60,536 nucleotides of DNA from Zygnema cylindricum (GCA_037447655.1 JBBHKE010003429.1:112512-173047), one strand, 5' to 3'. Positions 1 through 11,878 are shown, counted from the stretch's first letter. Notes: generated by a model not told the origin, from the letters alone. A program made the numbers and translations.

Positions 1-394
<394 letters not shown>

Positions 395-719
395 AAAGGC
401 ACCAATGTAAACCTACTTCATCTTTGTGAAGGTATGACTCCCATAAATTCGCCACAAAAAGAATCGTTAAAATTGCTCCACTAAGTAGTTAGTTAAGGCT
501 GATCAAAGTCATCATATACATACAAATGCTCTCTAAGAGAGAAGGACTCAAAAATTATCTAAGTCCTAAAGAATTTCTCACAACTCTTATCTACTGAGCT
601 AACTACCACTCAAAAGATTGTATCGTACAATATGTATAAGTCGAAAGTAAATTAGAATAGGATATGAACCGCCTCTTTACAGTGTTAGTAAAACCACAGT
701 ACCATCCACAACGGACGCC
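395..719 (-). mobile_element. Copia LTR fragment (minus)
   Basis: Contains the LTR landmarks gactccc...acaaaaagaatc (440-465) and ctctctaagagagaaggactc...aagtcctaaag (530-570), in the order found in LTRs at 45600-45740 and 58300-58440. No coding potential. The upstream boundary is the end of the LTR fragment at 394. The downstream boundary is indistinct. Confidence 0.5.
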
Positions 720-749
720 ATGGTTCTTTATGCTCTTCCAGTGTCCAAT

Positions 750-1526
750 GAGGTGCTACCTTATATGAATATGTGGCTCTTTTGGTGTAAGCCGCCAAAA
801 GTACCATTTCGAGATGTCGGCTTTCACAAGGTTCTTCGATCACAATATTTCATTTATCGGCGTTCGTTTGATTGTGCGGCTCAACGACTGTTCCATGCAC
901 TTGTTGTATTTCTCCTTATCCATGAATTTTATCGCTTTTATACACATGGATTTACCATCGCAATTTTTGCAATAAAGACTTTACATAACAACACTTTGAA
1001 ACTACAACGTAAAATGTGTGCTAAAATCCAAAGTAAAAATTCCAAAGTTTATGTTACATATGAACACGGCCTAACTCACACCTCGAAACTGTGTAACTAA
1101 GATTTTTTTCATAATTTTTTGTTAAGATGTAACTTCATCTTGAAATCTAGACATGGCGTCCAAGTCGAATTGCTTTCATCTTTCTCTTCACACGCGCCAA
1201 TTATTTTTTAATCTTTCAAGAGTTGATCAATCACGTCAAGTATGGCATGTCTTGATTTCGTTGTACATAATATCTCAGACAAAAAATAATGTTTACTGAT
1301 CTACATGCGTCAACGAGGCCCCAGCTTTGTTTGGTGCCAAAGTGGAAATTTCTAAGTGTTTCTCATTAGTTTGAAACCTTTTGATCGTCCAGCTCAAGAT
1401 TTGTTCGAATACCGCGAGCCCTACACTTTCGTTTTTACACAAAGGGACACTGGAAAAATGGGTTTGGCGGATAAGCGATAAAATACAAAGTAAGTTTGTT
1501 GAATTATAAGTACATAGGGACATACC
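750..1526 (-). mobile_element. Old Harbinger-like element copy, decayed
   Basis: The end at 1526 reads, on the minus strand, GGTATGTCCCTATGTACTT, followed by sequence matching the start of the 780-bp elements at 26587 and 29264 (landmarks: tactttgtattttatcgc, gatccgcc-like motif, cagtgtccct). The other end is too degenerate to place; 750 is estimated from the length of the better copies. The open frames inside (for example 720-1100 plus and 1293-1523 minus) are shared with the noncoding repeats and are not treated as genes. Confidence 0.4.
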
Positions 1527-2014
1527 TTGAAATGTGTAAATTAACTCTAAAATTGTGTTTGGCGTAAGGTCTTTTAAGAGTGAAGTTCCATTAGAAAAAA
1601 TAAAGTTGTTTACCGAAGGCCGTAATGTTTCGTAAAATGTCTTACCCTATTTTTTTTTGTCAGAAAAAGAGGTTACTGAATGACTAATTTGATTCTGCAA
1701 GGTTATTGGCGTAAACCTTGACCGTTGCATGTAGAATCTGATACACTATTGGTCGACCCTTTCAGTTTACAACAAGTGACCTGAAGGAGGTTAATTTTAA
1801 GCGCCAGAACATATAGTATTGTGTCGCGTGCAAAATTCAAAAAATAACCATGATGAACACGCAATCACGTTGCTACACGTCATATAGGCCAAGTGCCTTC
1901 CACCAGGGTGGATATGAGGCCACTAGAAGCCGCGAGAAAATGTTTGAGAGAGGATATTATTTCACACTCATGTTGCCATCCACTAACTATTCAGACATAT
2001 TCGTACGATTTTGT
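1527..2014. other. Intergenic, nothing recognised
   Basis: No open frame of interest, RNA gene or repeat that I can match to other parts of the window. Confidence 0.5.
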
Positions 2015-2225
2015 TAAAAAGGAATAATTAATAGTTCACTTGTCTATTTTAGTTAGACTCTAGAGAGAGAGAGAGGATCAGAGAAAACCATGGCTGCCTC
2101 CTTGATCAGAAGGTGGCAGACTGGAATAGGGGACACTTTACCAAAAAGTGGTCGTTGTCCAAATTTGATCTTAGGTCCTTCACAAACCAAATGTAGCTTG
2201 TCGTCCTATCCATTAAGTCGCCGAA
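2015..2225 (+). mobile_element. Copia LTR fragment (plus)
   Basis: Starts near taattaatagttcactt and runs through agactctagagagagagag and ccatggctgcc, the same order as the LTR starts at 11785 and 59747. The TGTTGAAAA tip is degenerate. It stops at the (CA)n tract, after which an unrelated minus-strand copia pol begins. Confidence 0.6.
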
Positions 2226-2282
2226 GACACACACACACACACACCACACACACACCACACACACACCACACACACACACACT
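2226..2282. repeat. (CA)n microsatellite, imperfect
   Basis: CA/ACC-interrupted dinucleotide tract lying exactly at the junction between an LTR fragment and the 3' end of a minus-strand copia RT. Microsatellites at transposon junctions often mark slippage or repair sites. Confidence 0.9.
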
Positions 2283-3257
2283 CAAAGACTTTTTTCAAAA
2301 CCATTGGAGTAGTACATCCATTTGTTGTATCCATCTGAAAGTTTCTAGCATTTTTCCAATAGCTTTTTTTTGAGCAATTCTGGTTATTCTAATCCCTCTA
2401 TCTCTCTTCGTCTAAATCCCCAAAATATATTTCGCCTCTCCAAGGTTTGTCATGTAAAGCCGACTTCCAAGATGTTGTTTCACTTTGTTAATTTTTATAT
2501 AAGGATTTGCTTAAGACTAACAAATCATCCACATAAATAATAATAAATTTCACCCAATTCTCATCTTCAAACAAATATATGGAATGATCTTAACTAATTT
2601 TGACACACTCCAAATTGGTCAAAAATTCGTCTAGTTCAATATTCCATTGCCGCAAAGCCTACTAAAGACCTTAAAGTGATTTTATCAGTTTGCACACCTT
2701 ACTTTCTTTCCCACTTTCCACGAATCCTTCCGCTTGCCTCATAAAAATCTCTTCTTCAAATTCTCCGTGTAAGAAGTCAGTTTTGATATCCATTTGGTGA
2801 ATTTCCATATCTTCTGCTTCGGCTAAACTGCTTCAGCTAAACTTAAGAGGATTCTAACAAAAGGAAATCTGACTACTAGTGCAAAAGTTTCTTCATAGTC
2901 TATGCCCCCTTTCTGAGTGTAACCTTAAACAACCAATCTAGTCTTGTATCTCTCAAGGGTATTATCTGCGTTTAGCTTAAGTTTAAAAATTCACTTGCAT
3001 CCAATTAGTTTTCAATCTGGTGGACAATATACCAGCTCCCATGTATTTGCTTCCATAATGGAAGCCATTTCCTCATTTATGGTTTTTATCCATCGACTAC
3101 TTTTTGGAGTATTTATAGCCTGTAAGTATGTCCGAGGCTCATCTAGGTGAGACATCTTTGTGAGTTGATTATTCACTTGTTTTTCTTGGAGTAGTTTGCT
3201 ACTTCTTCTTCCTTGTTCAAAATCTGATGTCGGTATTGAAGACATCCTCAGGTTTCG

Positions 3258-4467
3258 TGTTGATATTTGAGTATTTTATAGGTCTGTATTAGGATAGAAA
3301 AAGAGTTGAGGCGGTCTACCTCTAACTCCCCTATCCAAGCCCCCACACTTGATGTAGTCACTGAAGGCTGGATAGGGAGCTAGAGCCATGGTTGCCTAGG
3401 CTCTCTAGAGAAGACAGGGGGTGAAATAGGTAGACTTACCAAAAGTTAGTTGACGGACCCAGGAATTGATCCTGGTACCTGTCGTCCGTCAATCCGCATT
3501 AGCCGTTATCTCTAGCCGTTAAGTCTAGGACAAATATTACGATATATAGGGTTTGATAAATATATAAATCGTCATATGTTGATTAATCCGTTTAACGGCT
3601 AATAGATACTTAGTACATAGATACAGTTTGATTTAGTACGAAGTACGGTAGTGGACAGAACGGATACCGCGCATTTGTTTCGCTATCAAAACAAATACCG
3701 CGCATTTGTTTCGATAGCGAAACAAATACCGCGCGTCGAATTTCAGCGGCTAGGATTATAGCCGGTTTTGATCGGACGGCCACGATAGGCGCCGCGATCA
3801 CGGAAAAGGCATTTTTGGCGTTTTACGGTCTTTGCCACGTCAGATGACACGTGGCGTGATAACATTGGACTACGGGAATTCCGGAGATTACAGGAACTAA
3901 TCCTGATTTGACACGTGTCGACATTTTGGTAATGTCGTACAATGGCCATACATAAAGTACACCGGCACCTGTACTTTTCTGTACGACACAGTAATTTGAT
4001 TGGAACCGTACTTCAGTAGATAGAGTTTTAGAGAGGGAATAAGACTTAGAAAATTTTGGGTAGGCAGCTGCCTCTCCCAGATAGCACTCTGTATAAATGG
4101 CAAACTTTGGCCAGCCATAACTATCAATTTACTTGACCATTTTCAGTGAATCTTTTTGCTGCAGACTCAAGGAAGTCCAGGCTACACAGGGGTGTAGTCG
4201 GTCGGAGTTTTTGTCTGCCAGGGTGGCTGCATTTATAAGGGAAAGTCAAAGTGGGTGAATGTGTAAAAATCTCATATTCTAACTTTGGATTCTGTGGTGG
4301 AACTGAGCACACAGAAAGTGTTATTTCATAGGGGTGAATCTATATTGGGATTGTGAGTGTCAAGGGGTCAGTCATTTGGGTTTATATTAACTTGGAGTCG
4401 GCACTATCTAGATTAGCTTCTTTAGGATATGCATACTCTGAGGGCCAATGGAGGTCTCAGAGTTTCA
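3258..4467 (+). mobile_element. Solo copia LTR, 1210 bp, TSD TTTCG
   Basis: Begins TGTTGATATTTGAGTATTTT and ends GAGTTTCA, so it has TG...CA termini. It is flanked by a perfect 5-bp target duplication TTTCG at 3253-3257 and 4468-4472. No internal coding region is present, so it is a solo LTR left by LTR-LTR recombination. It carries the family landmarks: agtcactgaagg, ccatggttgcc, an antisense tRNA-like block (3448-3535), a TATA box, gactcaaggaagtcc and cacacagaa. It interrupts the linker region of the surrounding copia pol. Confidence 0.9.
4092..4097 (+). promoter_or_regulatory. LTR TATA box
   Basis: TATAAA in the context ctgTATAAATGGC in the solo LTR. A TATA-like sequence sits at the same place in related LTRs (for example tttatacaag on the opposite strand near 43551). 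Likely the U3/R promoter of this copia family. Confidence 0.55.
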
Positions 4468-5271
4468 TTTCGTTTAGGGCGATTTTCATCTCCCCTTTCT
4501 CCCATTTCCAATATCTCATCAAGTGTTTCAAGTGTTTCCACTTCGTCTTGAGGAGTTATCTTAGATGTTGTTCTTTTCTTGTCTTTTGGTAAAATCTGTA
4601 GATTTTTCCCTTTCTCCATCTTTCTTCTCAATTATATCAAAGTCAAAGTCAGAAAATTGATCTGATACAAATCTGATTTTGACTTTTTTGTTATATTTAA
4701 TGGATCAATGAACTTTCCTTCATTCATCACCACTATGTGTTTTACCAAAATTATATATTTATATTTCAGACTATACACGTGGTATACTTTAGTGCTCTCA
4801 TCATATCCTACAATATATCGTTGTTTCCCTCTTCCCTCTAGCTTCCATTTAGTTTTATCTTAATCCAAACTGTAGACTTGACTTCAGAACACTTTCAAAC
4901 TAGACAAATCTGGTTTTCTTCCTGTCCACCTATCATAGGGAGTTTCCTCCTTATTTTCCGAAGTTAAGACTTTATTTTTGATGAAGTTAGAATAGTTTAT
5001 AGCCTCAGCCCAAAACTGCATTCCTATCCTTTTATCAGTTAGTATACTTTTGGACATATCCCCTAAAGTTTTGTTTAATATTTTTGCTCCTCCATTCTGT
5101 TCCGGATTGTAAGGGACACGTTTTTCATGATGAATTTCTTCGATTTTAAGAAATTCTTCAAACTCCCTTGAGGTGTAGTCTTTCCCATTATCACTTTTTA
5201 TTTCTTTTATTGAGGTCTCATGTAATTTTTCACTCTATATTTTATATTCTTTGAAGAATCCTACTACTTTT

Positions 5272-5402
5272 TGTTGCTTTGGAAAGCTTTATTCCTCTCT
5301 ATGCCTCGAGTGTGAGGGAGAGAGAGTTTCACGAATTAGCATATGTTTGGTTATAAGTTCGTTTCATTACACACCAGAATTGATGTTCCACTAGATCGGT
5401 AG
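5272..5402. repeat. Left arm of 130-bp inverted repeat
   Basis: Reverse complement of 7097-7226 with few mismatches, over about 130 bp. It contains the landmark cctcgagtgtgagggagagagag. It lies between the truncated minus-strand copia pol and the start of a second copia type, and with its partner brackets about 1.7 kb. Confidence 0.85.
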
Positions 5403-6046
5403 GGAGTACACCTTTGTATACACTCCCGAGACAGAAGTCACTACAAGAAAGAGGACACTCCATAATATCCGATTGTTTGTGCATATATACACTTGAGGAC
5501 AAAATGGCACATGGAGATTTGTCTACGGTGCCGAATGTGATATGTACGCGGCTGAGGGAGACCGCCGACAAATGCTGGTCCGTGTGAGCCACATACAGGA
5601 CAAATGACGTGGCATATAGAATCCTACTCCTTTGTAAATATCTAGTTAAGTAGATTTTTGTCTTTGTGTGGTTAGTTGATTAGTAAAGGAATCTTTTTGT
5701 ATGACGTACCTTGTTCGGTTCGAGCCGCAGGTATTTATTGTACGGCTGGTATGCCTCCGTACGTTCAGCAGCATAGGCTTCGGTGTATATTAGTAGGACT
5801 TAGATAACTTTGAAGGTATGAACATTTTGTAATCAAAAACTGTACAGCCTGTTTTTGGCATTTTCATCTGTGGATATCTCACAGATCTGTTAGCAGAATT
5901 ACTTGTAATTTTGTGTGTATGTTCATCTTGATATTATCTACACTGTGGTAGATTTTCAGAGCTATTGTGTTTATGTTTTGGGTTTTATCAACTGTTGAAG
6001 TTGCTGTTTTTCAGACCGGTTTTTGTGAAAGTTTCTTGCTTGGTTT

Positions 6047-6056
6047 NNNNNNNNNN
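6047..6056. other. Assembly gap (10 N)
   Basis: Ten unresolved bases. The neighbouring sequence jumps from LTR/leader to integrase, so the true gap may be longer or may mark a misjoin between repeat copies. Confidence 0.98.
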
Positions 6057-6149
6057 AGTTCCATTGTTCCATAAAGGAAGGTGGTTCTCTTCCTTGAAAC
6101 CGGCCAGGGGTATGTAGGCTCACCTATTCCGGCTCTTCTAGGAAACGAG

Positions 6150-7096
6150 CTATTAGACTTCAGACACCATCCCCTTCGAATACTCCTTCCCTTGGTGGAA
6201 GGAAATACCTTGTTACCTTGACTGATGACCACTCACGTTTCAGCCGAGTGTACTTTATGAAGGAGAAGAGCGAGGTCTTCACACATTTCAAGCATTTCCG
6301 GATCTGGGAGGAGAAACTTCACGGAAAATCGATCCTTGCTTTGCGATCTAACAACGGTGGAGAGTATGTATCAAATACCTTTGCTGAATACTTGAAAGAA
6401 AGTGGAATTTTTCATGAGTTTATTGTTCCTTACACTCCGGAACAGAATGGTGTGGCTCAAAGACTCAATAAGACCTTGACTAAATGTGTTATGTCTATGA
6501 TGATGGATAAAGGTGTAGATCCAAAATTTTGGGGGGAAGCTTTTCACTGTGCTTCTTACATTAGAAATAGAATAGAAACTAGATCTGTGAAGGATAAAAC
6601 ACCTTATAAAATGTGGACAAGAAGAAAGCCAAATGTTAGTCACTTTAGAGTATTTGGAAGTAAGTGTTTTATGTTGGATAACCTTCCAAATTGGAAATTA
6701 AGTCCAAAATCTGTACCTGGCATATTTTTGGGCTATGATGATTAGTCGGTAGGATATAGAGTGTATAATCCTCAGAAAAATACAATTCAGATTGCTAGGA
6801 ATATTCAGATTGCTAGGAATATTCAAATCAAAGAAGAAAGTCAATCTGTTGATGTTTTTAGCATGAATGAGGCGGAAAAGGCAGAAAAATTGCAGGAATA
6901 TGTCATCGTTGAGCAGTTTCCTTTCAAGCAAACAACGGTTTCTTTATCTACATCTGAACTACCACATGTTTTAGGGGTGCTTGATCCACCTACTATTGCA
7001 ACTACTACCGGACCACCTCCTCCTCCTCCTCCTCCAAGACTGTGTCGGGGACCAACAATTCTCGCTTCAGATTTTCGGGGGGGAAGAAGACAAAGC
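6150..7096 (+). pseudogene. Copia type B integrase fragment
   Basis: The frame reads PSLGGRKYLVTLTDDHSR, then SNNGGEY (the catalytic SDNGGEY with D changed to N) and YTPEQNGVAQR (catalytic Glu present), followed by the typical TPYKMWTRRKP and FGSKCF linker motifs. A stop at 6743-6745 breaks the frame after FLGYDD. The same frame then continues into VGYRVYNP and, via a GPPPPPPPPR stretch, to the truncation point. The Asp-to-Asn change in the catalytic core and the stop make it inactive. The sequence is clearly different from the other copia elements in the window, so this is a second lineage. Confidence 0.85.
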
Positions 7097-7226
7097 AGCC
7101 TACTGATCTAGTGGAACATCAATTTTGGTGTGTAATGAAACGAACTTACAACCATACATATGCTAAGTCGTGAAACTCTCTCTCCCTCACACTCGAGGCA
7201 TAGAGAGGACTAAAGCTTTCCAAAAC
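7097..7226. repeat. Right arm of 130-bp inverted repeat
   Basis: Partner of 5272-5402 in inverted orientation. Its right boundary coincides with the point where the truncated 5' LTR of the next copia element starts. Confidence 0.85.
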
Positions 7227-7362
7227 AACAAGGGCGTTCATAATATTTGTGTGCCTTGGCGGCAGTTATTCATTGGGAAAGTGAAAAGGTCAAATATTAT
7301 CCTAGATGCTTTATATAGGCTGTTCATTCTGTGGGTTAATGGAGACCACAAAATTTTAGGTT

Positions 7363-8562
7363 ATGGGCCCACCCTCTAGGGTGCCCATATTTAATGGATC
7401 ACATTTTCTTTATTGGGAAATGATGATTGAGGGAGAACTTTTTGAGAAGCACCTATTGGGCATAGTGTGCGGGCAAAGTCGATGCCCACCTTCACCTTGG
7501 TTTGGAGGAACACGTTTTTCTGGCACCTTCGTCACAATAGCTGTTAAAACATCAACCTTCATCACGAACGATGACGACGAAGGGCAGGAAATAATCAAAG
7601 AAGGAGAAAATGGAGAAGTTGCTTCTCGAGGGACTCCACTATCAAGGACGATAACGGCAGCAGCATCACCAACAATGGTGATAAAGAGTTAGACCAAACG
7701 GTCAGAATATGAAAATTGGAACTATATGGATAAGGTGGCTAAGCTCTTAATTCTCAAAAGTGTAGTGAAAGGTATTGCCATTCCCCTTATGCATGTTAGA
7801 TCTTCCTCTCAGATTCGGGTATCTCTAGTAAACAAATATAAGAGTGGGTCATTGCAGCAATAACAACTGGCAGAAAATAAGATTTCAGCTTATGATTATA
7901 AGGGAAGAAGTATCAATGATTATTGCAATGACTTAGGAGCATTATTTGGAAAACTAGAGAGCGTAGGTAACTCATGGCCTGAGAGACAAAGAGCAAATAC
8001 ACTGATAGTGAAACTACCTGAAAAGTATTTGAATATCATTCATTGGTTGCAAGATCTAGGTGATAGCATTTGGAATTGGGATGATACAGTGGGGATGATT
8101 TTAGTGAAAGAGAGTACCATAGAACTTAGAAGAGGAAGTCTGAGTGTTCAAGCATTGGTTGCAGGATCTGATTGGCGGAAGCGTGATGAGGAAATTGGAA
8201 AGGATCCTTATCGAAACTTTGGAGGAAAAAGACAAGGAGGTGGCATATTTGATCGACAAGGGAGAGGAGCTCCTCGAGTTGGATTATGTCACTTCTGCAA
8301 GAAACTGGGACATTATATAGCAGATTGTGTAAAGCTTGCAGATCTCCAACTGAAAAATGGACAAGGTTCCTCAAAAGATGGAGGAAAGAAAAAGGCTTTT
8401 CTGACTCAAGTTCATGTCGAGGAAGAAAATGACGTAACTGAAATGGAAGAGGAGCTTAAGGAACTTCTTCTTAAACCAAAAACCACTGAGAAGCATGCAA
8501 ACATTCTACGGAGACAAAAGTGTGCTTTCGAAGGTAAGAGGGATCCACATGAGGATGGGTAG
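7363..8562 (+). pseudogene. Copia gag with zinc knuckle (element 1)
   Basis: The N-terminal frame (7363-7692) reads VPIFNGSHFLYWEMMIEG, the standard start of copia gag. The middle (7700-8010) is recoverable only by changing frame; it holds a gag-polypeptide (UBN2-type) segment including AYDYKGRSINDYCNDLGAL. From 8008 the frame is open to 8562 and contains the CCHC zinc knuckle CHFCKKLGHYIADC (about 8290-8331). The frame ends at a TAG in EDG*IINSGAS, where the related element at 49.7 kb has Trp (EGWIINS), so this is a nonsense change of TGG. Gag would form the particle and bind the element RNA; here it is broken. Confidence 0.85.
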
Positions 8563-9645
8563 ATCATAAACTCAGGGGCCTCAATGCATATGTGCAAGGA
8601 TAAGAGGTGGTTTACCAAATTAAGAAAAGTTCCAGCAGTTGAGATAGAGTATGGAGATGGTAGAGTAGAAACCACGAGTCTTGTTGGATCGGTTCATTTA
8701 AAGGTTCTAGTTGATGGAAAGGCTTCAATTGTAACACTCTCAGATGTTATTTACATTCCACAACTTAGCAATAATGTAGTCTCTACAACTGTTCTAGATG
8801 AAAATGAGTTGGAAACCGAAAGTAAGAAAGGAATCTTCACAGCTAGCTTTGATAATGAGGTTTATTTCATATCCAAAAAGGGTAGTCAAGGAATATTCAA
8901 AATTGTACTTTGCAATGAAATGCTTGTTCTCTACTCGTGTGGAAGTGATATGATGCTTTGGCACAAGAGGTTGGGGCATGTGATTCTATATAGATTAAAG
9001 AAAATGAAGAAAAAAAGAATAGTAGATGGAATTGAGTTTGGAGATTATGAGACCTCAGATGATTGTAGTGGATGTGCCCAAGGGAAGATTCATAGACTTC
9101 TATTTCCAAGGGCATCCACATTTAGAAGAGAGAAAGTATTAGATCTAGTTCACAGTGATGTTTGGGGACTAGCTAGGTATGCTTCACATGGGGGGAAAAG
9201 ATGGATGCTAACCATTACAAATGATTAGTTTAGATACACTAAGGTATATTTTCTTAGACATAAGTCAGAGGTACTAAGATGTCTAAAAAACAACAAAGTA
9301 TGGAGTGAAAAAATTCATGAAACCTCAATAAAAGAGATAAAAAAGTGATAATGGGAAAGAATACATCTCAAAGGATTTTGAATAATATCTTAAAGAAAAA
9401 GGAATCCATCATGAGAAAACTGTTCCTTATAATCCGGAACCAAATGGAGTATCAGAAAGAGTGAATATAACTTTAGGATATTTGTCCAGAAGTATGCTAA
9501 CTGATCAAAGAATAAGATTGCAGTTTTGGGTTGAGTCTATGAACTATGCTAACTTCATCAAAAATAGAGTGCTAACTTCGGCAAATAAGGAGGAAACTCC
9601 GTATAAAAGATAGACGGGAAGAAAACCGGATTTATCTAGTTTGAG
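8563..9645 (+). pseudogene. Copia protease and integrase (element 1)
   Basis: Protease: INSGASMHMC at about 8566, where the catalytic Asp of the DSGA motif is Asn. Then VLYIP-like VIYIPQLSNNVVST. GAG-pre-integrase: MLWHKRLGHV and CSGCAQGKIHRLLFP (the HHCC zinc site). Integrase core: HSDVWG (first Asp) near 9152; TND* near 9227, where the second motif TDDW is broken by a stop; then frameshifted SDNG-like (9345) and NPEPNGVSERVN (9430). Stops and at least two frameshifts lie between 9228 and 9640. The Asp-to-Asn change in protease is shared with the element at 45-59 kb. Confidence 0.85.
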
Positions 9646-10380
9646 TGTTCGGAAGTCAAGTCTACAGTTTGGATTCCGATAAGACTAAATGGAAGTTAGA
9701 TGGAAGAGGGAAACCATGATATCTTGTATGATATGATGAGAGCACAAAAGGATATTGAGTGTATGACTTGAAAAAGAGAGATATCATTTTGGTAAAACAC
9801 ATAGTGGTGATGAATGAAGTAAAGTCTATTGATCCATTCAAATATAGCAAAGAAGTCCAAATCATAATTGAATCGGGTCAATATTCTGACTTTGACTTGG
9901 GAAATGAAGAGAAGGAAGACGAGGAGAAGGAAAAATCTGCGGATGTGCCAAAAGAGAAGGACAAAAAGACAACATCCGAGGTAACACCACAATACGTATT
10001 GGAAATTGACGAGGAACTTGATCAAACACTGGAATTTGAAGATAGGGGAGATGAAAATCTTCCTAAACAAAACTTGAGGATGCCTTCCATACCGACGTCA
10101 AATTTTGAAGGAGGAAAAAGAAGTAGTAAACGGCTTCAAGAAAGACATGTAAATAACAAACTCACAAAGATGTCTCACCGAGAAGAACCTCAGACATACT
10201 TAGAGGCCATAAATACCCCAAAAAGCAGCCGCTAGATCACTGCCATCAATGAAGAAATGGCCTTTATCATGGAATCCAATACGTGGAAGTTGGTAGATTA
10301 TCCACCAGACAGAAAAACCGATTTGATGTAAGTGGGTTTTTAAGCTTAAACTAAACCCATGTAATACCATTGAAAGATAT
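9646..10380 (+). pseudogene. Copia integrase-RT linker (element 1)
   Basis: The open frame 9759-10235 reads VYDLKKRDIILVKHIVVMNE, an acidic, lysine-rich stretch, then RMPSIPTSNFEGGKRSSKRL and YLEAINTPKSSR, ending at a TAG where the family has Trp (SSRW). The following frame (EEMAFIMESNTWKLVDYPPD) leads into RT. It matches the linker split by the solo LTR at 3.2-4.5 kb. Confidence 0.8.
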
Positions 10381-10389
10381 AATGATAAG

Positions 10390-11022
10390 TTGGTTGCTAA
10401 AAGTTATACGCAGAAAGAAGGTATAGACTATGAAGAAACCTTTGCACCCGTAGTCAGATTCCCTTCTGTCAAAATCCTCTTAAGTTTAGCCGCAACAGAG
10501 GATATGGAAATACACCAGATGGATATTAAGACCGCATTCTTACACGGAGAGTTGGAAGAAGAAATCTACATGAGGCAACTGGAAGGATTCCTGGAAAGTG
10601 GAGAAGAAAGCAAGGTGTGCAAACTGATAAAATCACTTTATGGCCTTAAGCAAGCCCAGCGGCAATGGAAAATAAAATTGGACGAATTTCTGACAGGATT
10701 GGGATACATTAGAATAGGTTCAGATCACTCCATATATATATTTGAGGATGAGAATAGAGTGATATTTATTGCTATTTATGTTGATGATTTGTTAGTCTTA
10801 AGCAAGTACTTAGATAACATTAAAAAACTCAAACATGATCTAAGAAGTCGGTTTGACATGAAATATCTCGGTGAAGCAAAATATGTTTTGGGGATTCAAA
10901 TGGAGAGGGATAGAGGGAATATAATTATAAGACTCAATCAGAAAAAAGCTATCGGTAATATGCTACAAAAGTTTCAGATGGTGAAAACAAATGGGTGTAC
11001 CACTCCCATGGATCTAAAGTAA
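10390..11022 (+). pseudogene. Copia reverse transcriptase (element 1)
   Basis: An open 210-aa frame with hallmark RT motifs in order: VAKSYTQKEGIDYEETFAPV, QMDIKTAFLHGELEEEIYM (first catalytic Asp), SLYGLKQAQRQW, and the active-site IYVDDLLVLS near 10779, followed by LGEAKYVLGIQMERDRG and CTTPMDL. A stop at 11020-11022 (K* then VSEGC) ends the frame. This is the best preserved domain of the element and is intact at the YVDD site. Confidence 0.88.
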
Positions 11023-11052
11023 GTATCGGAGGGTTGTAAAGAGGGAGGGATA

Positions 11053-11784
11053 TTGATTTTGAATGATAAGATAGATGAGGAAAAAAAGAGGTTTATGGAA
11101 GGAATTCCATATAGGCAAATTGTAGGCATTTTAATTTACCTGATGAATTGTACACGTCTGGACATAGCTGCGGCTGTAGGTGTTCTCAGTAGAATTCTAA
11201 ATGATCCTAGGAAAAGAGACTGTGAAGCAGCCAAAAGAGTGATGAGATATTTGGTGGGAACAAGTGAATTATGGTTGCATTTAGGAGGGGAGCACACTGA
11301 TATCACCACTTGGAGTGATGCCCGTTATGGGGATGTGCCTTTGAGACGATGTACAACTGGATATGTGTTGCACATTGGATCTGGTGCATGCTCTTGGAGT
11401 AGCAAACAGCAGAAAGTAGTTGCTCAGTCCAATATGGAGGCTGAATACATGGCTTAATGTGCTGCCACCAAAGAATTAATGTGGGTAAAATATCTACTCG
11501 AAAAACTTGGGTTCATGAAAATCTAGAACTCATAAGTCTTTTGTGAGAATCAAGCTTCTATCTCTATCGCAGCTAATCCAAAACACCATTTCAAAGCTAA
11601 ACTTATGGATATTAGACTAAGCTTTGTTAAAGAGAAGGTTGAGAATAAAATAATTAAATTGGTTCATATAGTGATAAAGACATGATTGCAGTCATGATGA
11701 CAAAACCGGTACCTTCTCCTAAGTTAAAATTTTGCAGAGAAAATTGTGGACTTAAATTAAAAGTTGACTAAGTATTAAGGTGAG
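11053..11784 (+). pseudogene. Copia RNase H (element 1)
   Basis: The open frame 11053-11457 reads IPYRQIVGILIYLMNCTRLD, VMRYLVGTSELWLHLGGEH, WSDARYGDVPLRRCTTGYVL and VVAQSNMEAEYMA, the copia RNase H sequence. A stop (MA*) at 11455 replaces a conserved residue. The remaining C-terminal part (ELMWVK, a CENQASISIAANPKHHF-like motif, MDIRLSFVKEKVE) continues with further stops to the purine-rich tract just before the 3' LTR at 11785. Confidence 0.85.
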
Positions 11785-11878
11785 TGTTGAAAAGAAGTAA
11801 TTAATATTCACTTTTTAATTTAGACTCTAGAGTGAAGAGAGAGAGAGAGTCACCATGGCTGCCGCCATAGTCAGAAAG

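Larger units (their letters stand above)
2284..5275 (-). pseudogene. Copia pol remnant (integrase to RT), split by a solo LTR
   Basis: On the minus strand, recognisable copia polyprotein runs from integrase (SDNG near 5190; YNPEQNG near 5115) through the linker (TPYDRWTGRKP near 4930; MSSIPTSDFE near 3240) into reverse transcriptase, and ends with a CTTPM-containing RT tail near 2310. Stops and frameshifts interrupt it repeatedly. It is truncated on both sides: at 5275 by an inverted-repeat junction and at 2284 by the CA tract. The linker frame is split by a solo LTR at 3258-4467. If the LTR and one duplication copy are removed, the frame continues without a gap. Same subfamily as the copia elements at 7227 and 45466. 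Confidence 0.85.
5466..7096 (+). mobile_element. Truncated copia, type B (LTR plus integrase)
   Basis: 5466-6046 is nearly identical to 12037-12618, and in that second copy it runs straight into a short gag start, so it is read as a 5' LTR plus leader. After a 10-base gap (6047-6056) the sequence resumes inside integrase, so gag and protease are deleted or hidden in the gap. The element ends in a proline-rich linker at about 7096, where the inverted repeat begins. RT and RNase H are absent. No target duplication was found. Confidence 0.65.
7227..11878 (+). mobile_element. Copia element 1 (plus), full pol, truncated LTRs
   Basis: Contains a 5' LTR remnant (7227-7356; aatatttgtgtgcc, cattgggaaagtg, tatcctagatgc), the leader tatgggcccaccctctaggg shared with the copia at 45466-59208, then gag, protease, integrase, RT and RNase H in copia order. 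The 3' LTR starts at 11785 with TGTTGAAAAGAAG. Homology to the LTR at 59747 ends at about 11878, so the 3' LTR is cut short. Every domain contains stops or frameshifts. No target duplication can be read because both ends are truncated. Confidence 0.88.

Noticed and set aside
720-1100. 126-aa plus-strand frame
   Set aside because: Lies in a decayed Harbinger-like repeat, has no similarity I recognise, and is not conserved in other copies.
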